Shown piece after piece: positions 51,447 to 60,618 of a stretch of 64,000 nucleotides of DNA (within the stretch, counting starts at the first letter, position 1; every line of letters starts with the position of its first letter). Source of the stretch: an uncultured Muribaculaceae bacterium (GTDB lineage: Bacteria > Bacteroidota > Bacteroidia > Bacteroidales > Muribaculaceae); contig CAJTTG010000011.1 in the NCBI GenBank assembly GCA_910579185.1, positions 27,350 to 91,349 of the forward strand, written 5' to 3'. The translations under genes and the position numbers were made by a program. The notes beneath the pieces are model-generated. The model saw only the letters and a list, made by a program, of their open reading frames with translations, did not search any database and was not told where the DNA came from.

Positions 51447-53045
51447 ATGAGAACCCGACTGACAATCATACTGACAATGCTCTCAATCCTCCAATCTCTG
51501 CACGCACAGGAGATTGCGGATACTATAAGCGTTTCAGAACAAATAACCGAATGTGACATTCCGGCCGACAGTGTGCGGTTCGTCAAGACCTGTTGTCCGA
51601 CATACGCAATCGTACGCGTACGGCGCAATTTCTACTTCGTAGAGGCCTCCGCATCACTGAGCAGCGGCGAATCAACCCCATTCTGGCTCGTCAACAACCG
51701 TCAGGGACTGTCATCACTCAAGAAATCCAATGGCTACCTGCGCGGAGGGATAATAAAACAGGCCGACTACGATAAGCGTTTCGACTGGGAGGCCGGCATT
51801 GATGTGGCCGTCCCCTATCGCTATACCTCTCACTTCGTTATCCAACAGCTCTATGGAGGCATACGCTATCGCTCGCTGAACCTGCGCATAGGATCAAAAT
51901 TATGGACCAACGGCGTTGTTGATCCATACTTGTCGTCAGGCGATATGCTACTGTCCCAGAACACCCGTCCCATTCCACAGGTGATGCTGGAAATGCCTAA
52001 ATACGAGTATGTCCCCTTCACAAAAGACTGGCTTGCCGTGCGCGGCTACTTCTCCATGGGACTTTACACCGACTGGCGTTGGGAACGCGACCGGGCAGGA
52101 GCTGAGGGCAGCTGGATCAAAAACCGCATGCTCCACACCAAAGGCCTGTTTCTACGCGGCTTCAACCCCGACCGGAGTCCGATCACAGTAGAAGGCGGTC
52201 TTGAAATGGCTGCTCAGTGGGGCGGCACATACCATGGAGTCAACCGCTACACCCACGAACCGGAAGTGGTTCATCTGCCCCACGGCATCAAGGATATGAT
52301 GAACGTGATCATCTGCCGCAGCGGCGGTGATGCCTCGGATCCCGGTCAGATGGGTGAGATCACCAATGTCTATGGCAACCATGTGGGACAATGGTCTCTG
52401 GCCGTCAACTGGAACCCCAAGAATCTCGACTGGAAACTGCGAGCCTACTACGAGCACTTCTTCGATGATCACTCTATGATGTTCTTCGACCACGCATGGA
52501 AAGACATGCTTCTGGGCGTTCAGGCCGAGTTCCCAAAGAATCCGGTTGTCAGCAAATTCGTCTATGAATACCTCATCACCAAGGATCAGAGCGGATCCGT
52601 CTACTGGGATCAGACTCCCGAAATTCCATCGCAGGTGAGCGGTATGGACGATTACTATTCCCACACACTCTACACCGGCTGGCAGACCTGGGGCATGGGA
52701 CAGGGCAACCCTCTGCTTATATCACCGATCTACAACACGCCCGGCCTATGGAACAGCTACGAATTCATGAATAACCGCATCAAGGGTCACCATTTCGGGT
52801 TCGAAGGATCTCCGACAACAGAACTGAACTACCGCGTGCTGCTGACATTCACCCGTTCATGGGGCTCATATATTTATCCGGCTCCATCCATACGGCACAA
52901 CTTCAACGGATTGCTCGAAATCAACTACCATCCCAACCGTCTTCCCGGCTGGAATGCACGCCTCGGCCTGGCCGTTGATGCCGGCAAACTGCTCGGCAAA
53001 AGTTTCGGCGCAATGTTAACAATCTCCAAATCTGGCTGGTTATGA
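51447..53045 (+). CDS. Capsule assembly Wzi-family outer-membrane protein
   Basis: 532 residues. Signal peptide about 1-21 (LSILQSLHAQ). Matches the Bacteroidota Wzi-type barrels: FVEASASLSSGESTPFWLVN near residue 70, QLYGGIRYRSLNLRIGSK, and repeated strands to the C-terminus (FGAMLTISKSGWL). Wzi holds capsular polysaccharide at the cell surface. Its stop overlaps the next start (ATGA), so the lipocalin-like protein is translationally coupled to it. Confidence 0.88.
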   Translation: MRTRLTIILTMLSILQSLHAQEIADTISVSEQITECDIPADSVRFVKTCCPTYAIVRVRRNFYFVEASASLSSGESTPFWLVNNRQGLSSLKKSNGYLRGGIIKQADYDKRFDWEAGIDVAVPYRYTSHFVIQQLYGGIRYRSLNLRIGSKLWTNGVVDPYLSSGDMLLSQNTRPIPQVMLEMPKYEYVPFTKDWLAVRGYFSMGLYTDWRWERDRAGAEGSWIKNRMLHTKGLFLRGFNPDRSPITVEGGLEMAAQWGGTYHGVNRYTHEPEVVHLPHGIKDMMNVIICRSGGDASDPGQMGEITNVYGNHVGQWSLAVNWNPKNLDWKLRAYYEHFFDDHSMMFFDHAWKDMLLGVQAEFPKNPVVSKFVYEYLITKDQSGSVYWDQTPEIPSQVSGMDDYYSHTLYTGWQTWGMGQGNPLLISPIYNTPGLWNSYEFMNNRIKGHHFGFEGSPTTELNYRVLLTFTRSWGSYIYPAPSIRHNFNGLLEINYHPNRLPGWNARLGLAVDAGKLLGKSFGAMLTISKSGWL

Positions 53046-53482
53046 AAAAGATATATTCCCTGACAGTGTTTTTTATTGCAGCTGCGGTTGCCTTATTTGC
53101 CACATCATGCCGCGAATTAGCCCAAAACGGCGATTTTTCCGGACAATGGCAGATACTCTCGATTGAATATCCCGACGGAACAACCATAGATCCCGAAGGT
53201 ACGCGCTACTACTGCATCTATCGCGATGTAGCTCAGCTGACAGCTCCCGGCGGCACTCGCGTAACCGGCAATTTGTCCTACGACGAAGATGCCGGAACAT
53301 TCTCTATCCAGTTTCCCGGCAACAGCCCATCCTATCTGAAGGATTGGGGCATAACGTTCCCCGACGACATTTCAGACGAACAGCAGGAGCTGACCGCAAG
53401 ATTCACCATCAACGATCTCACATCAAAACGTCTTGTTATGACCACAGACATGGGCGTGGTTATCACTTGCCGGAAGTTCTGA
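53042..53482 (+). CDS. Lipocalin-like lipoprotein
   Basis: 146 residues. Signal with lipobox FATSC (about residue 23). GQWQILSIEYPDGTTI and the closing KRLVMTTDMGVVITCRKF have the shape of the small lipocalin-like domains common in Bacteroidota lipoproteins. Coupled to the Wzi-type gene by an ATGA overlap, which suggests a joint job in the outer membrane. Ligand unknown. Confidence 0.75.
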   Translation: MKKIYSLTVFFIAAAVALFATSCRELAQNGDFSGQWQILSIEYPDGTTIDPEGTRYYCIYRDVAQLTAPGGTRVTGNLSYDEDAGTFSIQFPGNSPSYLKDWGITFPDDISDEQQELTARFTINDLTSKRLVMTTDMGVVITCRKF

Positions 53483-53493
53483 CAAAACATCCC

Positions 53494-53539
53494 ATAAAGA
53501 ATCAGGCCATCTCAGTTTTGAGATGGCCTGATTCTTTAT
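53494..53539. terminator. Bidirectional terminator between the lipocalin and manC genes
   Basis: ATAAAGAATCAGGCCATCTCA (53494-53514, 21 bases) is exactly complementary to 53519-53539 around a GTTT loop. AT-rich stem bases at both ends would give U-rich tails in either direction. Confidence 0.85.
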
Positions 53540-53557
53540 CTCTAATACATACTGATT

Positions 53558-54640
53558 TTACATATACTTATCGTCGAAGCGCTGCTGCACATCGTTGACC
53601 ATCTGGCGGATGCGCTGTTCCTCCGTTTTCGGACAGATCAGCAGGACATCTCCGGCATCGGCCACAATAAAATCCTTCATACCCGAAACTACAACGAGCT
53701 TATCGTCGGGTGCCATGAAAATATTGCCGGTGGAGTTGTAGGCCACCACATTGCACTTCTGCGTAACGTTGGATGCTATGTTCTTGGGTGAATTCTCGAA
53801 CAGCGAACCCCATGTGCCGAGATCGCTCCATCCGAAATCCACGCATTCAACATAGACATTGTCGGCCTTTTCCATCACGGCAAAGTCAATGGAGATTGAC
53901 GGGCACGCCGGGAATGTGCTGTCGATAAACTCCTTTTCGCCCGGAGTGCCGAACAGATCAAGCCCCTTGTCGAACTCGCTGCAAAGATCGGGGAGATAGC
54001 GGTGGAGAGCAGCCTTGATGGCTCCCACACGCCACATGAATATGCCTGCATTCCAGAAAAACTCGCCCGACTCAACGAACACCTTCGCCAGTTCGAGATC
54101 CGGTTTCTCTGTGAATGTCTTGACTTTCAGCAAGCCCGGCTCCACTTCACGGCCAATCTGGATATAACCGTAACCGGTTTCCGGACGCGTCGGCTTTATG
54201 CCGAGAGTCAGAAGCGCATCATTATTCTCAATGAACTCAAAGCCCCGGTTGACACACTGGTCAAACACCGGCTCATTCGTGATCAGATGATCGCTCGGAG
54301 TCACTATGATCGAAGCCTCCGGATCAATGGCGGCGATATGATAGGCCGCCCACGCTATGCAGGGAGCCGTGTTCCGGCGATCGGGTTCAAGAAGTATGCG
54401 TGCAGGATCAAGATCAGGCAACTGCTCGCGCACGAGATCGGAATAACGGCTGTTGGTCACCACAAGTATATTCTCGCGCGGCACCAGCGGCGTGATCCTG
54501 TCATAAGTCATCTGAAGCAGCGAACGGCCAGTGCCGAAAAAATCGATGAACTGCTTGGGCATGCCGGAACGGCTATAGGGCCAGAAGCGGCTTCCTATGC
54601 CGCCGCACATTATAACGCAATATCTATGGGATCTACTCAT
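53558..54640 (-). CDS. manC: Mannose-1-phosphate guanylyltransferase
   Basis: 360 residues, the single-domain form without the C-terminal isomerase. Nucleotide site MCGGIGSRFWPYSR with PKQF. TPSDHLI, FTEKPDLELA and GIFMWRV are typical. Forms GDP-mannose, precursor for mannosyl or fucosyl residues in glycans, fitting the nearby Wzi-type gene and the polyprenyl-phosphate mannosyltransferase at 30.4 kb. Confidence 0.94.
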   Translation of the reverse strand: MSRSHRYCVIMCGGIGSRFWPYSRSGMPKQFIDFFGTGRSLLQMTYDRITPLVPRENILVVTNSRYSDLVREQLPDLDPARILLEPDRRNTAPCIAWAAYHIAAIDPEASIIVTPSDHLITNEPVFDQCVNRGFEFIENNDALLTLGIKPTRPETGYGYIQIGREVEPGLLKVKTFTEKPDLELAKVFVESGEFFWNAGIFMWRVGAIKAALHRYLPDLCSEFDKGLDLFGTPGEKEFIDSTFPACPSISIDFAVMEKADNVYVECVDFGWSDLGTWGSLFENSPKNIASNVTQKCNVVAYNSTGNIFMAPDDKLVVVSGMKDFIVADAGDVLLICPKTEEQRIRQMVNDVQQRFDDKYM

Positions 54641-54756
54641 TTTGTTGTCTGTTGGAAAAGTGTTTCGGAGTGCTTTGATTTTGATAGGTTTTTTTAAACG
54701 ATTCCCGTTCTGCGTGCTAAATTAAGCATTACTTTTCAATTTTCCTACTTTCATAT

Positions 54757-54764
54757 CAAATATA
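54757..54764 (-). promoter_or_regulatory. Possible -7 box of manC
   Basis: Minus strand TATATTTG, 117 bases before the manC start. No -33 match. It lies close beside the panB box on the other strand. Confidence 0.3.
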
Positions 54765-54769
54765 GTTGC

Positions 54770-54777
54770 TAACTTTG
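54770..54777 (+). promoter_or_regulatory. Possible -7 box of panB
   Basis: TAACTTTG, 30 bases before the panB start. No clear -33 match. Confidence 0.45.
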
Positions 54778-54807
54778 CCGCGGAATTAAAAAAAATAGAA
54801 CGTCAAT

Positions 54808-55629
54808 ATGTCAACCTACAATGAAAATGCCCGTCCGAAAGTGACCACTGCTTCACTGCGAAAAATGAAAGCGTCGGGTGAGAAAATTGCTTGTCTGACC
54901 TCCTACGATTTCACCATGGCCTCGCTTGTCGATGCCGCCGGAATCGACTTCATACTCGTCGGCGACTCCGCCGCAAACGTCATGATGGGATATGACACCA
55001 CAGTGCCTATCACCCTCGACGATATGATAACCTACGCCAAAGGCGTTGCTCGCGCCGCAAAACGCGCCCTCGTGGTGGTCGACATGCCTTTCGGCTACTA
55101 TCAGGGATGTCCCGACATTGCCCTTGCATCGGCCGTGCGCATCATGAAGGAGACCGGAGCCGGTGCCGTCAAGATGGAGGGCGGATCCGAGATCCGCGAG
55201 TCAATCAGCCGCATCCTGTCGGCAGGGATTCCCGTCTGCGGCCACCTCGGACTGACACCACAGTCCGTCAACAAATTCGGCGGCTACGGAGTCCGCGCAA
55301 AAGAGGATGCCGAGGCAGAGAAGCTGATCGCCGACGCACGCATGCTCGATGAGATGGGATGCTTTGCGATCGTGATCGAGAAAGTGCCGGCAAAACTCGC
55401 CGCACGCATCGCTTCCGAGGTTTCTTGCCCGATCATAGGCATCGGTGCAGGACACGACGTCGACGGACAGATTCTCGTGGTGCAGGACATGCTCGGAATG
55501 AACCGCGGTTTCGCGCCGAAATTCATGCGCCGCTACGGCGAACTCGGTGACACAATCGAACAATCCGTGGCCCACTACGTTGCCGACGTCAAGGCTGTCG
55601 ACTTCCCCAACGACTCCGAACAATACTGA
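54808..55629 (+). CDS. panB: 3-methyl-2-oxobutanoate hydroxymethyltransferase
   Basis: 273 residues. LTSYDFTMASLVDAAGIDFI, LVGDSAANVMMGYDTT, AVKMEGG and GHLGLTPQSVNKFGGY mark PanB. First committed step of pantothenate synthesis. The MATE gene starts 2 bases after its stop. Confidence 0.97.
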   Translation: MSTYNENARPKVTTASLRKMKASGEKIACLTSYDFTMASLVDAAGIDFILVGDSAANVMMGYDTTVPITLDDMITYAKGVARAAKRALVVVDMPFGYYQGCPDIALASAVRIMKETGAGAVKMEGGSEIRESISRILSAGIPVCGHLGLTPQSVNKFGGYGVRAKEDAEAEKLIADARMLDEMGCFAIVIEKVPAKLAARIASEVSCPIIGIGAGHDVDGQILVVQDMLGMNRGFAPKFMRRYGELGDTIEQSVAHYVADVKAVDFPNDSEQY

Positions 55630-55631
55630 TC

Positions 55632-56960
55632 GTGAGCGGATCGCTCTACATAAAAATCCTGCGTCTCGGCCTTCCCATCTTGATCGGACAATTAGGTTCC
55701 ATCGTGGTGGGATTTGCCGACACGGCCATGGTTGGGCGGTACTCAACACAGGCGCTGGCCTCGGCCTCGTTTGTCAACAGCATGTTCAACACGGCCATTT
55801 TCACATCCCTTGGATTCGCCTATGGCCTGACCCCATTGATCGGATCGCTGTTCTCGCAGCAGCGCTACGGGCGCATCGGTGCGCTAATGCGATCCGCAAC
55901 CGCAGCCAATCTCCTGTTTGCACTGCTGATATCAGTCATAATGATCTGCCTGTATCTCAACATCGAGCATCTCGGGCAGCCGGAAGAACTGATTCCGCTG
56001 ATAAAGCCCTATTTCCTGATCGTGCTATCCGGAATGATTCCGCTGGCATTGTTCAACACTTTCGCGCAATGGAGCTATGCCATAAACCACACGAGGATGC
56101 CCATGTGGATAATCCTCGGAGCCAATGCGCTCAACATCCTTGGCAACTACCTGCTCATCTACGGCAACTGGGGTTGTCCGGAACTCGGGCTGATCGGAGC
56201 CGGGATAGCCACACTGACCTCTCGCATAGTCTGCGCCGCTGTGATAATAGCCATTTTCCTATGCAGCCGCAAATACCGCGAATACCGCATCGGTTTCACG
56301 TCCGCACGGACCAGTTCATCCGACATCTCCATGGTCAGCAACGCATCGTGGCCTGTAGCCCTCCAGATGTCCTTTGAATCGGGATCATTCACCATTGCCG
56401 CCATGATGTCCGGATGGATCGGAGAAATAGCCCTCGCATCATTCCAGGTCATTGTTATCCTCGGAAGCCTCGGCTTCTGCGTCTACTACAGCATGGCCGC
56501 CGCCGTAGCCGTCCTCGTCTCCAACGCAGCCGGACTGTCTGACCGGATACTGATGCGCCGCACCGCCATGTCAGGCTACGTGATCCTGCTGGCCATTGCC
56601 ACCCTTTCTTCACTTTCATTCTGGCTTTTCGGAGCCGACATAATCCATATATTCACCAACGACCCACGGGTGATAGCCATGAGCCTGACACTGATAATCC
56701 CTCTCATCATGTACCAGTACGGCGACGCTACGCAGATATCCTTCGCAAACTCTCTGCGAGGAACATCCAACGTAATGCCGATGATGTGGATTTCGTTCGT
56801 CAGCTATATAATCGTAGGCATTCCGGCCACCTACCTGCTTGGATTCACCGCAGGGCTGGGGCTATACGGAATTTTGCTCAGTTTCTCGGTATCCCTGTTT
56901 CTCGCAGGAGCGCTGTTCCTCTACTTTTTCATGCGCACTACGCGCCGTCAGCTCAGATGA
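55632..56960 (+). CDS. MATE-family efflux transporter
   Basis: 442 residues, twelve membrane helices, start GTG at 55632. GLPILIGQLGSIVVGFADTA and MVGRYSTQALASASF at the N-terminus are the DinF/NorM-type entry helices. Exports drugs or metabolites by sodium or proton antiport. Translated close behind panB. Its last 8 bases overlap the converging miaB gene. Confidence 0.93.
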   Translation: MSGSLYIKILRLGLPILIGQLGSIVVGFADTAMVGRYSTQALASASFVNSMFNTAIFTSLGFAYGLTPLIGSLFSQQRYGRIGALMRSATAANLLFALLISVIMICLYLNIEHLGQPEELIPLIKPYFLIVLSGMIPLALFNTFAQWSYAINHTRMPMWIILGANALNILGNYLLIYGNWGCPELGLIGAGIATLTSRIVCAAVIIAIFLCSRKYREYRIGFTSARTSSSDISMVSNASWPVALQMSFESGSFTIAAMMSGWIGEIALASFQVIVILGSLGFCVYYSMAAAVAVLVSNAAGLSDRILMRRTAMSGYVILLAIATLSSLSFWLFGADIIHIFTNDPRVIAMSLTLIIPLIMYQYGDATQISFANSLRGTSNVMPMMWISFVSYIIVGIPATYLLGFTAGLGLYGILLSFSVSLFLAGALFLYFFMRTTRRQLR

Positions 56961-58287
56961 TTTCGGCTATCAACGTGGCCGATGTAGCATCCACCACCTT
57001 AACACGCACCGTCTGACCCACCTTGAATTCGCCGCGAGGGAACACCACGGTTTGGTTCTGCGGCGTGCGGCCAACCATCTGCTCACGGCTACGCTTGGCG
57101 ACACCCTCCACCAGAACCTCAACCTCACGCCCAATCTCAGAGCGGTGGGAAGCCAGCGACAGCTCATTCTGCACGGCTATCATCCGGTTCAGACGATCGA
57201 TCTTCACATCCTCCGCCACATTGTCGGGCATGTGTTTCGACGCCAATGTACCCGGTCGCTCGGAATATTTGAACATGAACGCCGAGTCAAAACCCACCTC
57301 GCGCATCAGATCAAGCGTCTGCTGGAAATCCTCCTCCGTCTCCCCGTGGAAACCGGTGAAGAGGTCAGTTGAGATTCCGCAATCAGGAATGATGCGGCGT
57401 ATGGCCGCTATGCGGTCGAGATACCATTCGCGGTTATAATGGCGGTTCATAGCTTTCAGGACGGAATCCGAGCCGCTCTGCACCGGCAGATGGATATGAT
57501 GGCACACATTGGGACAATCGGCTATGGCATGCAGAATGTCGTCCGACATATCCTTGGGGTGCGACGTGGTGAAGCGCACTCGCATCTCCGGGGCGGCAGC
57601 GGCCACAAGACGCAGCAGATCCGCGAAAGTAACCGTTTCCCCGGTCTGAGGATCAACATAGCGATAGGAATTCACGTTCTGACCCAGCAGCGTGACCTCT
57701 TTGTAGCCCTTGGCTCTCAGATCGGCAAGCTCGGCAAGTATGCTCGAAGCCTCGCGTGAACGCTCGCGGCCTCGGGTATAAGGCACTATGCAGTAGGAAC
57801 AGAAATTATTGCAGCCGCGCATAATGCTGATGAAGCCGCTGACAATATTACCCGGCAACCGCACCGGGATCACGTCGCGGTAGGTCTCCGTGGTGCTCAG
57901 CTCCACATTGATCGCCTTCTCTCCGGCCTCGGCAGATGCTATCAGGCTCGGCAGATCGAGATACGAATCAGGGCCGGCCACAAGGTCCACTCCATGATTT
58001 GCTATCAGATCTTCCTTCACGCGCTCTGCCATACACCCTATCACACCGATGATCAGCCGGCGGCTGCGTCCGCGCTTTCTCCGGAGCGAGCCTAAGAACT
58101 GTAACCGGCCGATAACTTTCTGCTCGGCATTATCGCGGATTGAACACGTATTCAGTAAAACGGCATCGGCATCCTCCACAGTCTCAACCGGCTCATATCC
58201 GGCCATTCCCATAACGGACGCCACAACCTCACTGTCGGCCACATTCATCTGGCAGCCATACGTTTCTATGTATAATTTTTTAGTCAT
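56953..58287 (-). CDS. miaB: tRNA-2-methylthio-N6-isopentenyladenosine synthase
   Basis: 444 residues. N-terminal UPF0004 domain with three cluster cysteines (YGCQMNVADSE, LNTCSIRD, IGCMAERV), radical SAM centre RGCNNFCSYCIVPYTRG, and a C-terminal TRAM domain (about 380-444). Adds the methylthio group to A37 of certain tRNAs. Ends overlapping the MATE gene by 8 bases on the opposite strand. Confidence 0.96.
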   Translation of the reverse strand: MTKKLYIETYGCQMNVADSEVVASVMGMAGYEPVETVEDADAVLLNTCSIRDNAEQKVIGRLQFLGSLRRKRGRSRRLIIGVIGCMAERVKEDLIANHGVDLVAGPDSYLDLPSLIASAEAGEKAINVELSTTETYRDVIPVRLPGNIVSGFISIMRGCNNFCSYCIVPYTRGRERSREASSILAELADLRAKGYKEVTLLGQNVNSYRYVDPQTGETVTFADLLRLVAAAAPEMRVRFTTSHPKDMSDDILHAIADCPNVCHHIHLPVQSGSDSVLKAMNRHYNREWYLDRIAAIRRIIPDCGISTDLFTGFHGETEEDFQQTLDLMREVGFDSAFMFKYSERPGTLASKHMPDNVAEDVKIDRLNRMIAVQNELSLASHRSEIGREVEVLVEGVAKRSREQMVGRTPQNQTVVFPRGEFKVGQTVRVKVVDATSATLIAEII

Positions 58288-58312
58288 ATTCGATTCCTAA
58301 TTTGCACAACGT

Positions 58313-58343
58313 TTTGCAATTTGCGCAACAATGTTTATTTTTG
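58313..58343 (+). promoter_or_regulatory. Promoter of the CoA transferase gene
   Basis: TTTTG ending at 58316, 19 bases, TATTTTTG (58336-58343), 31 bases before the ATG. Confidence 0.45.
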
Positions 58344-58345
58344 TG

Positions 58346-58375
58346 CAAAATTAATAAAAAAACAATCATTATCAA
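58346..58375 (-). promoter_or_regulatory. Possible promoter of miaB
   Basis: Minus strand TTG, 19 bases, TAATTTTG (complement at 58346-58353). It overlaps the start of the CoA transferase on the other strand. Confidence 0.35.
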
Positions 58376-59871
58376 TGGCATTTCCCATACTGACGCCGCA
58401 GGAAGCGGCTGAACTAATCAACCATGACGACAACATTGGCCTTTCCGGGTTCACTGCCTCAGGCTCCCCAAAAGTGGTGACCATGGCTCTGGCGGAAAGA
58501 GCTATTAAGGAACATGAAGCTGGCCGACCTTTCAAAGTCAACATCTTCACCGGCGCTTCAACCAACAAATGGGCCGACGGCGCCCTGGCCAACGCAAACG
58601 CCATCAACCGCCGCACACCCTATCAGAACACCCCCGATCTGCGCAAACGCATCAACAGCCACGACTGCCACTACTTCGACCTCCATCTCTCGGAGCTGGC
58701 TCAGAAAGTGCGCTACGGCTTCTTCGGCGACATCGACGTTGCCATTATCGAAGTGGCCGAAGTTATGGACAACGGCGAGATCGTACTCGGTACAGGCGTA
58801 GGCAACGTTCCGACCTATGTAAAACACGCCAAGAAAGTCATCCTGGAGCTCAACGCAAAGCTGCCTAAAGGCATCTACGGACTCCACGACATATACCTCC
58901 CCCTCGATCCCCCCAACCGTCGCGAGATCCCCATCTACAAGCCCAGCGACCGCATCGGATCCCCGACCGTGAAAGTCGATCCGGAAAAGATTGTCGGAAT
59001 TGTCCACAGCGACTCTTTCGACGGAATCAAAGGCTTCACCGAACTCGACGACACCACCCTTCAGATCGGTGCCAACGTATGCTCATTCCTCATCGGTGAG
59101 CTCCGCGCCGGACGTCTCCCCAAATCATTCCTCCCCCTCCAGTCGGGTGTGGGCAACGTTGCCAACGCCGTACTCTTCGGTCTCGCCGAAGCCAAGGAGA
59201 TCCCGCAGTTCGAAATGTACACCGAGGTGATCCAGGATGCCGTGATCGAGCTCATGAAGATGGGACGATGCAAATTCGGCTCAACTTGCTCCCTGACCCT
59301 CTCCGACAAGATGGAGGAAGAAGTCTACTCCAACATCGATTTCTTCCGCGACAAGCTCGCCCTGCGCCCATCTGAGATCTCCAACAGCCCTGAAGTGATA
59401 CGCCGACTCGGTGTCATAGCGATGAACACCGCCCTCGAAGCCGACATCTACGGAAACATCAACTCAACCCACGTGCTTGGCACTCGCATGATGAACGGCA
59501 TCGGTGGTTCCGGCGACTTCACACGCAACGGCTACATTTCGATCTTCTCATGCCCCTCAGTCACCAAAGGCGGCCTGATAAGCAACATCGTGCCTATGGT
59601 GGCCCACGTGGACCATTCCGAACACTCCGTCGACGTGATAATCACCGATCAGGGTATCGCCGATCTACGTGGTCTCGACCCCGTACAGCGTGCACAGGTG
59701 GTGATCGAGAACTGCGCTCACCCGATGTACCGTCCGCTCCTGCGCGAATATCTCTCTTTCGGCAAATCCGGACAGACAAACATCACCGTGGAGGCTGCAC
59801 TCGCGTTCCACTCCGCATTCAAGAACAACGGCGACATGCGCACCGTCGACTGGTCGGCCTACGGTTTCTGA
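58375..59871 (+). CDS. Acetyl-CoA hydrolase/transferase family, succinate-type CoA transferase
   Basis: 498 residues from the ATG at 58375 (MAFPILTPQEAAELI). An earlier TTG in frame lies in the promoter. Class I CoA-transferase fold: IGLSGFTASGSPKVV, LGTGVGNVPTYVKHAKKV, LPLQSGVGNVANAV and the catalytic-Glu region FEMYTEVIQD. Moves CoA between succinate and acetate or propionate, the last step of propionate formation in this group. Which acids are used cannot be read from the sequence. Confidence 0.92.
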   Translation: MAFPILTPQEAAELINHDDNIGLSGFTASGSPKVVTMALAERAIKEHEAGRPFKVNIFTGASTNKWADGALANANAINRRTPYQNTPDLRKRINSHDCHYFDLHLSELAQKVRYGFFGDIDVAIIEVAEVMDNGEIVLGTGVGNVPTYVKHAKKVILELNAKLPKGIYGLHDIYLPLDPPNRREIPIYKPSDRIGSPTVKVDPEKIVGIVHSDSFDGIKGFTELDDTTLQIGANVCSFLIGELRAGRLPKSFLPLQSGVGNVANAVLFGLAEAKEIPQFEMYTEVIQDAVIELMKMGRCKFGSTCSLTLSDKMEEEVYSNIDFFRDKLALRPSEISNSPEVIRRLGVIAMNTALEADIYGNINSTHVLGTRMMNGIGGSGDFTRNGYISIFSCPSVTKGGLISNIVPMVAHVDHSEHSVDVIITDQGIADLRGLDPVQRAQVVIENCAHPMYRPLLREYLSFGKSGQTNITVEAALAFHSAFKNNGDMRTVDWSAYGF

Positions 59872-59902
59872 TCACTCATTCAAAGAAACATCATACGAAA
59901 AA

Positions 59903-59929
59903 GCGATGGGGAATGCCATCGCTTTTTTT
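59903..59929 (+). terminator. Terminator of the CoA transferase gene
   Basis: GCGATGG and CCATCGC pair around GGAATG, followed by seven T. Confidence 0.9.
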
Positions 59930-59988
59930 AATATCACTAAGAGTATGTTTACTTTTGACAGATGTTCAAACAGACCGTAAAAAATGCG

Positions 59989-60618
59989 TTATAATTCCAG
60001 CGTCAACTGGCGGTCGAGCAACCGGAACGACATCCTGTGATACGGAGTCGGGCCATATTCCGCAATTGCGGCCCTATGTGCGGCTGTCGGATACCCCTTG
60101 TTGACATCCCAGCCATATTGCGGATATTCCTCATGCAGACGCGCCATAAACTCATCCCTGTGGGTCTTGGCCAGAATCGACGCCGCAGCTATATTGCCGA
60201 AACGTCCGTCACCCTTGACGAAGGTCTGCCACGGAAGATCACCATACGGCTTGAAGCGGTTGCCGTCCACAATTACCGACGTCGGCCGGATCGCAAGTCC
60301 GTCCAAAGCGCGGTGCATGGCAAGAATCGAGGCATTGAGAATATTTATAGTGTCAATCTCTTCATGATCCACAATTCCCACAGCCCATGCCAGAGCCTCT
60401 TTCTCTATGACCGGACGCAAAAGATCGCGCCGGTGTTCCGACAGTTTCTTTGAATCGTTAAGCCATGGATGGGAAAAATCTTCAGGAAGAATCACAGCCG
60501 CCGCAAATACCGGTCCGGCAAGACACCCTCGCCCGGCCTCGTCACAGCCGGCCTCAAGCGTGCCTACGGCAAACGCCGATGGCAATGACGCATTATCATT
60601 CGACGAAGCCATAGCCAA
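59989..60618 (-). CDS. rnhB: Ribonuclease HII
   Basis: 209 residues. Active-site acids in GCDEAGRGCLAGP, VIVDGNR and the later KTHRDEFMARL region. YGWDVNKGYPTAAH is conserved. Cuts the RNA strand of RNA-DNA hybrids and single ribonucleotides. Its start overlaps the end of the response-regulator gene by 23 bases. Confidence 0.96.
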   Translation of the reverse strand: MAMASSNDNASLPSAFAVGTLEAGCDEAGRGCLAGPVFAAAVILPEDFSHPWLNDSKKLSEHRRDLLRPVIEKEALAWAVGIVDHEEIDTINILNASILAMHRALDGLAIRPTSVIVDGNRFKPYGDLPWQTFVKGDGRFGNIAAASILAKTHRDEFMARLHEEYPQYGWDVNKGYPTAAHRAAIAEYGPTPYHRMSFRLLDRQLTLEL

